Origin: Branchipolynoe longqiensis
Taxonomy: Eukaryota > Annelida > Polychaeta > Phyllodocida > Polynoidae
Assembly (NCBI GenBank): GCA_030323885.1
Contig: CM059191.1
Location: 992,001-1,056,000 of the forward strand
Direction: 5' to 3'
Length of the DNA stretch: 64,000 bases
Shown: positions 41,401 to 50,400 of the stretch, piece by piece
Layout: every line of letters begins with the position of its first letter
Numbering within the stretch: the first letter of the stretch is position 1
Position numbers and translations under genes: made by a program
The notes under the pieces: model-generated
Told to the model about the DNA's origin: nothing
The model's input: only the letters and a program-made list of their open reading frames with translations
Databases searched by the model: none

Positions 41401-44400
41401 AACCATAGCGTTGAATATGTTTTCTATATGTGTACCAGGCAGTTTGTTTCTAGGTGGTGTGGGTCTAGAGATATTTCACCTGTTCTCTATGAAGATTGCT
41501 CATAGCCATTGAGTTTGCAGTGTGACAGTGTGCTGTTTAGGCCCACTAGTTCAGTGGCGACGCCAACAGCAGGAATTTGAACTAAAAAAATCGGATGTCC
41601 CCATTGCTTTGCTGTTGTTGTGAATTTATCAACTTTTGTTATTTTAATGAAATAGTCATTGTTATGGTGTCAATAAAGAACCCCAGAAATCTTTTTTGTT
41701 GGCTTTAGTACTGATTTAGTTTCATGTATAGAGGGAGTGCACGTGACGTCATCACTCGGCGGTTAGCCATCTTGGATTACACTTAATACCACCTATGGCG
41801 CCCCCTGTCTTATACCAAGAACACTATGGCCACCACTGGGCCTACCTATAATCAGGGCTGCCAAAGTATGTGACGCCACCTAGTGGGTACTGCCCGAACC
41901 TTTCTAATTCTTTGACAGAGCATCCAAAGTGTCAACATACTGCACTTTAGCAATGATGTGAGGCTACATGATTTAAAAAATGCTTCCCTTCCATCAAAAA
42001 AACCCTTTCACCCAACCTTTGAGGCCAAACTGCTCAAAACAGTGACAAATAAACCAACAAATCGGTAAATAAACACAATGTAAGCACTTCCAAGCCTTGC
42101 ACATGTAATCCAATATGGCCACCGGAAGTTGCCTCTCATGACGTCATTACACCCGCTCTATGGAGAATCCTAACATTGTAAACGTTTCACATAATTTGTC
42201 TACTGCTGTTTGGCATTGTTGTTGTGTTTGCGTGACAATAAATGAATCATCAATGTATGTAAACATGATATGTCCTTTCCTAGCCATAAGGGACAAAATT
42301 GGTTTATCCTTGTGAAAATGCGTGGACAGCAGGCCAGTCCATTCGGCATACATATGAACTCATAAAGTTTGCAGTTCCAACAGAATCTTAGATACTTTCA
42401 ATCATTTTTATAGATGGGCACTGTGGAGTATGCATCTTTAAGGTTAACGCTGGCTAGCCAGGCTCCTTTTTTAGAAAGTCTTTCGCTGTTTCTAACTAAA
42501 ACATTTTTGAATCATCATCATCATCATCATCATGCTGTCGGTCGCGATGCGACAAAGACTGCTTTCATTACTTGACTGCCGCTCTCCATTTAGCTCTCTG
42601 CTGTGAGAGTGATGTCCATGAGTCGGTCTTAATGTCTTTCCATGAAAGCTGCCTGCAAAAGTGTTGAAGTGCTGCTGGCTTTTGCAAGTTACCAGCGGCA
42701 CTCTCTCGGGGAGCAAATAGAGGTTTCACACCGACAAGAACATGTCAAGACAGGCGCAAAACTATTTGTCCCTGCAGTGGCTGGTCGGGAGATGGTGGGA
42801 GTTCCATACATCCAACCGCCCTTAATGCTGCCACAGTGACATGGTTTTCTGTTTAGGGTTTGCTCCCCTTAGCCTTCGGTTCTGTCTAGAACCTGTACCA
42901 GAAGGCCTGTACCACAAGGCAGTGGTTTACATGTACCACAAGGCAGTGATTTACAACTCTGTAGGTAGATTGCACCGTGATGCCACCCCATTAATCATGC
43001 CAAAGCTTGACTGTCCGTAGCGTGTACCATAGCTGTAGCCTTAACCGTTCAGCAGGCTGTGGTTGTGCAGTTTACAACAGACCGTTAAGACGAGCCGTTA
43101 CGACTTTCCCGCCAAGCTAATTTGAATGAACCGTATCGACAAAGTCTAGTTTGACAAAGACAAATTCTGGACAAAGATTACCGTATCGATGGTTAGGACT
43201 GACCGTTAAGACAAGCCATTACGACTTTCCTGCCAAATTGCTTTGATAATGAACCGTGTCGACAAAAAAGTTAGTTTTAGCTCAGGGTTTCGTAGATCGG
43301 GCGTCTAGGTGTAGGTTGAGTATAGCTGTAGCCGTAGAGTGATCCGTATAGGTAGTCCATAGGAAACCGTAGACACAGCTAGCAAGTAGACTGTGTACAG
43401 TTTTGAAAGGCAGTGTGGACGCTCTGGGTGGCTGTGACACACTTAGGCGAACACTAACAACAGGTGTAGAGAGGTCCTGGAGCCACCTGGTGGGTGTGCA
43501 GGGTACTATCCTGTGAGCCCCCCAGGAGCCCCTGGGTGAATGTTAGTATTGTGTTAAATAAAGTTAGATTTAAAATTAGTCTAACATCTCCATTTGGTTT
43601 CGGTCTTAAGAAAATATTGGAGATGAATTCATCAGTAACGTGTAGTGCTGTTTCTATAATACCTTTTTCTGCAAAACTTAAGAACTTGATTGTCTAATGC
43701 TTCGCGTTCTGAACCGTGAAATCGCTAAGGGAAAGGTATGCTATTCTGATAGGTTCTTCTATTAATGAGATCCTTACCCCTTCTGTTAGGCTAAGGATAC
43801 TTAAATTATCTGTAACTTTATTCCATTCTGAAAGACAGTTATTGAGATTACCAGCTTGAAGTGTATTGCTTACTGGTGTTGTTTGAGTCGCCACTTATAT
43901 TTGTTCTCTGGGCCGGGGAACGGCTTCTGAGGTTGAACTGTTCCCGTCGTTCCAGCCAAATGACTGCCCCTGGCCCCTTCCCTGGAAGCTGAAGTTGGTC
44001 CCGAACTGGCCTCCTCGTTGGCCAGTTCTTCGGTTGCGAAAATCCTGCCTCAGTTTCTTGAAGTGGTTGGGATTGCCATCCTCCGATTTCTTTTTGTCTA
44101 TTTCCATACGTTTTCCTCACTTGGAGCTGGTCTTCACTTGTTTAAACAAGTATTGGAGCTGACTGCCGAACATTTAGGTTTTGTCTAATGGCTTTTCCTT
44201 AAATGGCTTTGGTGCAAGGAATAGTGTTTATTCCTTCCCATTGTTGTCCATGATTTTTTTGGACTGTGCCGCCTCTTTGCAGACCGCCTTAAACACATTC
44301 TCGAACCGCATGTCGTAGAGGAAGTTGCTTGTTGCAGTTAGTAAAGTAATCCCCCTGTTCATATCGCAGAGTGATGAGAACCTGTTCTCGGCCATCAGCA

Positions 44401-47400
44401 TGTTTGTGATGGCTGTCAGAGCCGAGAGTACCCCTTTGTGTACCGTACGGAGAGCCACCTCAAAGTTCTCGCGCTCCTCGCTGAGTCTCACCTCAGGATC
44501 CATCTCTTTGATTCCCGTAAATTTCTCAGCCATCTTAATTACCTTGGCCGGCTTGAAGGTATTAAAGTGATCTTGGATGGTCTTTCTCATGAGCGTTGTG
44601 ATATGAATCTTTTTACGCCTCTGCACATTGCACTTTTTTGTTTCCTTCCCACACGATTTTGTGTACTTGCCCATGTGCTTCGTATCGGAGTCAGATTTGT
44701 GTTTCCTCCTCTTTTTAGTCTTCTTCACAAGGGACTTCTTTTTGCGGGCCCTCGTGTATGTGTTTCCTTCGAAAGAGTGGTCTCTCTTCTTGTGTTTACG
44801 CTTCCGTGCCGACACAAACACCTCCTCCTCTAACTCGTCGTCAGTTGAGGTCTGATCCTCCGACATATCCTCCCATTCAGACTCACCTGAGCCAAGCGGG
44901 ACCGTAGTCCACTTCTTCTTGGGAGGAAGCTGCTCTTGATGGTAAGATTTCCTCCATCTTCTGTTGTACCTGGCCGTCAACCTGCTTGTCTAGGTCAGCT
45001 GGGCTGGGGCCGGTGTCGTACCCCCACCCCGCCTCCTCAGAATCTCCTTGTTCTGGCGATGCTGACATTTGTAGCCACGCCGGCGGTGTGGCATCTTCAT
45101 CAGCACTGAGTGTGTGAGTTGCCTCTGCCATACTCTGCTTCATAGCCATGGCTCTGAGACCGAGTAAAAACAATGATTAGGCATTGTCTAAGGCTGAATA
45201 GCACACTGATAATTAGAATATAATTATGCTAGGTATGTATTTATGGCGTAAAAAGGTTGTTAATGCAGGCATATGGCTAGCAGACATGACGGGTAGGGAC
45301 CAGTTTAGCAGCGCCCTCCCACGCTCTTAAGCACCTATAAACTTCTCCCACCTGTGGCTTTCTTCGCCAACAAGTTGAAGAAAATACTATAGGACTTGGA
45401 GGTATGCCTTAACGAGAATCACACATGGCGGGTGGGTCTTAATGAAACCTAGGGAAAAAAATCTCTAATGATGTAAGTGGCTCCTGCCAAACATCTCTCC
45501 GTTCGGCAACGGGTGGCTTAATTAATAATCGAACAATGGAGGGATTGTTCTATCGATCATGTCAAAAACAATCGAAACTAAGCTGTAAAACAGTAATAAC
45601 TTATCGAAAAGTTTAAAAAAACTTTGTATGTGAATGCTAACATTAACTGAACCAACGTATCAAGTTTGAAAGATACTAACCTGTTTGGTTTTGTAGTAAA
45701 TGTAGAAAAACTGCAGGAGCTGCTCACAACACGTCCTGCTGTGAGCTGATTATGCTAATTGCTGGACCCGGATGTGCTTCCTTCTCCCTGGGATACAATG
45801 GCCAGAGGCGCAGTACCGAGGTAATATATATGGGTTCTTCTTTGCTGCTGGTTCTCAAAAGGGGGAATCGGGGGTAAAAACTTAAATACGTCACAGCTTA
45901 TCCTAGTTAGGCTTGTTGTGTTCCACATATATCCTATTTTAAGGCACAATTAAAAGAAAAGCAGTTTGGACCCTGATTGCACGTCAGGGTGGCTTTGAAC
46001 TTGACTAAGTGGAGAACGTTACGCGTGTTTCAGTGTGACACAAAAAAACGCCTAGTATCAGATTTAGAACAAAACCCTTATTTTTTCCTAGTACGGTTTT
46101 GAACTGCACTCAAGAGGAGTAACTAAGTGGAATTTTATGAGGGTCCGTCCACTTGAGAGTAGAACAGAGGACTTATAAAATTGTGACACTGAAACATGTG
46201 TGACATGGAAAGGAAAAATTTTTTCTTCAAGATCAAACAAACACCACAGAGCATGAAAAGGTATTCATGCTTATTAGTTTTTGACGCTGTGGACATATTT
46301 CAAAGTAATTTTGTAATACTTCCATAACTTCTGATGTTATTGGAGTTGTAACGCATGTTTCATGTGACATGTAACGCATGTTTCCTGTGACACTCAATAA
46401 TAACTTGGCTCAGAAATTGCTAATAGTATGCACACAAAAAAGTTTTTGTTAAGGGTATTATTTCTACACATTACATGTACGCAAGTATGTCTTTTGAGTG
46501 TCACAAGTTTTGCTTATAATGGGTTCTTCTTCAGTTTTGGTCCTAAAAAGGGGGAATCGGAGGTCAAAACTGAAATATGTTACAGCCTATCCCAATTAGG
46601 CTTGTTGTGTTCCACATACATCCAATTTTAAGACACAATTTAAGACAAAAACAATTTGGACCCAGACTGCAAGTCAGGGTGGCTTCGAACATGACCAAGT
46701 GGAGAATGTTACCCGTGTTTCGGCCGACACAAAAACCTTCATTATGTAATATTTAGAACAAGACCCTTATTATTTCCTAGTTAGGTTTTGAACAGCAGTC
46801 ACTAGGAGTAACTAAGTGCTATTTTATGAGTGTTCGTCCACTTGAGAGTAGAACAGAGAAGATATAAAATTGTGACACTGAAACATGCATTATATGGAAA
46901 GGAAAAGTTGTTCCTTCATGATGAAACAAGCACCACAGATGATGAAAATATGTATGCTTATTAGTTTTTGATGCTGTGGACATATTTCAAAGTAATCTTG
47001 GAACACTTCCCTAACTTCTGATGTTCTTGGAATTGTAACACATGTAACGCATGTTTCATGTGACACTCAATAATGACTTAGGTTAGACACTGCTAATAGC
47101 ATGCAAAAAATGTATTTGTTCAGGGCATTATTTGTACACATTAGATGTATGCAAATATTTCTTTTGAGTGTTATAAGATTTCTTATGTAGAAAAAGATAT
47201 TGTGATGACTTAGAGGATGAAGATGGCCGTGATAGCATCAGAGCGCAACATCCTGTTTATAACTTGACACCACATCATCAGTAGGTGTGTAGATGCCCAC
47301 GGTATATTTGAAAATCATGGTGAGAAGAGATTTGATCCATTATTGGATTTTGTATCGCGAAATAAATTTTCGCCATTACGCGCGTTTCTTCTTCATCGAT

Positions 47401-50400
47401 GTGTGACATGCCACACTAATAGCATCATAGTGCAACATCCTGTTTATGACTTGACACCACATCATCAGTAGGTGTGTAGATGCCCACGATATATTTGAAA
47501 ATCATGGTGAGAAGAGATTTGATCCATTGTTGGATTTTGTATCGATTTTTGCCGTTACGCGTGTTTCACCCGTGACACAAAATTTTTATTTCACTTTTAA
47601 TGCATTTTCGGAAATAATATTATAACTTTTGTGTTCAGAACTAGGCATCTATGATGCTATCCTATTTAAAGCAGCAGGGCTTTTCCTGGCTTGCATAGTT
47701 GGATATTGTGAAAATTGAAGGTGAACGCGTGTTTCATGACATGACACCTCATGAAACACGCGTTATGCTCACTTTCAAGCATCGTTGTTTTACACACAGA
47801 CACTCAACAGTCCTAAAATTAGTTTTCTGACATTTTTGCATGTTACAACTTTGCAAATAAACTAGCTATGTTTGAATATTTTGGTCTACAATGAAGTAGT
47901 TTCCAACACAATTCCCATTTTTAGCTGTCATATTTGCGTGACAAATGAATCTATTTTTGCAATAAAAAATAAACCAAACATTTTTTTCTCACTGGATTGC
48001 TGTCATTGCTTCTTTGGGGTATAATAAAAGGAATTTTCTTCATTTGGTATGAAAAGGAGAATTAATTTAGACGAAAACAGTTACAATGTGAGGGACCAAC
48101 CAATTAGGACCAGCAGCAAAGAAGAACCCATATATATTTTCAGACAATTGGCCACATGGTCAAGATCTTACAAATAGGTCTACTATGAACAGTAAATTTT
48201 TCTCACCGAATCCAGAATTCTGAGTTTGCCCGAAGCTGGTATTGGTGCTGGCTCCGAACATGCCCCCGGCCGGTGTCGACGTTGTCGTGTTGCCGAACAG
48301 TCCGGTCGATGCTGCAGGCTGCGCACCGAACCCACCCGGCGTGCCAAACGCTGTGCTACCTGTAGTTTTAGTACCAAAGGTACTGGTATTAGTGCCTTTA
48401 AGCACGTAAAAGGTTGGGACGAAAAGAAGAATTTAGGTTTCGAAGCAAAAAAAAGACCACACAAATTAAGAGAATACAATCAAGTAATATATTTAATAAA
48501 TACAGTGAATAAATACAGCCTCAATAAAAAAATTAAAAAAAGAGGAAATAAACAAAATCAAATGCTTTAAAATAAACATCAACAAAACTCAAACACATTA
48601 AATACCACATTGTCCAGCTGAAAAATGATAATTTATCACCATGTGACCCCTTCCTACTTGTGATCAATTCAAACCAAAAACAATTAGTTGGAGCCGCCTT
48701 CATTGACTTCAGCAAAGCATTTGACACAGTAGACCACAAAATACTACTGGAAAAACTAAAAACCATGGGCATAAAATCCAACACTATGGATTGGATAAGA
48801 TGCTACCTGAACAACAGGCAACAGAAAACAAAAATAAACAATACACTATCAGACAACCAACCTGTCACATGTGGTGTACCCCAAGGGTCAGTGTTAGGGC
48901 CACTACTCTTTATAATCTATATAAACGATCTTGAAAAATGGTTGCAAACTGAATGCCTCCAACTATATGCAGATGACACAGTCATATACGCAAATGGCAC
49001 CACAGAAGAGGAGGTAATAACTAAACTAAATAAACTCCTACTAAAACTAGATGAGTGGTGTGAGTCCAACAAAATAACCATCAACACAAGCAAATCAAAA
49101 ACAGTACTCTTCTCGCATAAACAAATGCCAGAAAGAAAACTACACTGTAAGTTAGGAAACCAAACACTAGAAAATGTAGACCATTACAAATACCTAGGCC
49201 TTGAGTTGGACAGCCAACTAAACTACAACCTATGTATAAATAAAATTATACAAAAAGTAAACCACAAACTGTGGCTATTTGCAAAGCTAAGAGACTACAT
49301 GACACAAGAAATGTCAATAAAAATCTTCAAGGGCATGGTGCTCCCCTATTTTGACTATGGAGATGTAAACTACATGGGTGCGAGAAAAGAACTACTAAAA
49401 AAACTGAAAACACTGCAGAACAGAGCCCTAAAAATCTGTCTAAGAGTAGACAAGCTGCACCCCACCTATGACATACACAAAAGAACCAAAGTGAAATTAC
49501 TAGAAAATAGGAGAATAATTCATTTGAAAACATTAGCATATAGCTATAGCCAAAACATTAAACTTCTAACAAAACCACAAAGGGCTACTAGAGGAAATAA
49601 TGCGCCACTACTAAAGCAGACCAGAAGCCAAATAAAAGCTCATGAGAGAAGCACGCTGGAAATGGCTGCCAAGGTGTGGAATGCCCAAACGGTAAAGGAA
49701 CGACAAATTCCTGACCTAAAAACTTACAAAAAATATCTGTGCAAAATAAGGCTAGGAAACCCCCACTAAGCTGCACTGCAAAGGGGCATGTGATATGTCA
49801 CGGCCCACCAGCGGGATGCCCAATGGAAGGTAACCATGCCAAAAGTAGCCAGATAACACACCACACAGCTACGTACAAGCCTATGATATGTAAATAGGAG
49901 TAGGCTAGTCTAGTAATAAGAGTAGAAAAAATAAATACATATATGCCAAGAAAATCCCAAAAAACTAACATAGGCTATTAACCATACCAACCAATTATCT
50001 ATCTGCTACTGAAATGCAGGCAATCAAATACCTTATCAGCAGCCACTGTGTGGTAAGATAACACCAACACTACAACTGGCCAGCATTGAAAACAAGCCTG
50101 GGTACCCGGGCTTATATGCTATGGACAGTATAAATACAGCCTCAATTTAAAAAAAAAAAAAAAAAAGGAAAAATAAACAGTGACCAGAAATTAAATGAAA
50201 TATCCACACAGAGAAAACTTTTTTTTTTAAACACACACTTTATTCAAGTCATCCATTTTTTTCCTATTCAAAAGAGGTCCTTCATTTGGTTCTGGCGTTA
50301 TCTTGTATGGGTGATTTTCTGTGTCATTTAAAACTTTCTCAAAATTTCATTTTTTACCAGATTTGATCACTTGCCAAATTGAGCTCTGGAGCATTTTGGA

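Larger units (their letters stand above)
42147..45173 (-). pseudogene. Degenerate DIRS-type retrotransposon (gag and partial RT)
   Basis: From 5' to 3' on the - strand: acidic gag N-terminus (45173-44883), basic gag body (44980-44228), glycine/arginine-rich tail (44120-43895), then pre-RT ([16 protein letters not shown]) and RT starting [19 protein letters not shown] near 43620-43560. RT is interrupted at 42513-43555 by about 1 kb of foreign DNA beginning with (CAT)n. It resumes [19 protein letters not shown], a stop, then [11 protein letters not shown] at about 42270. RNase H and recombinase are absent. Multiple stops and shifts make it clearly dead. Same orientation as NUP98, intron 2. Confidence 0.8.
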
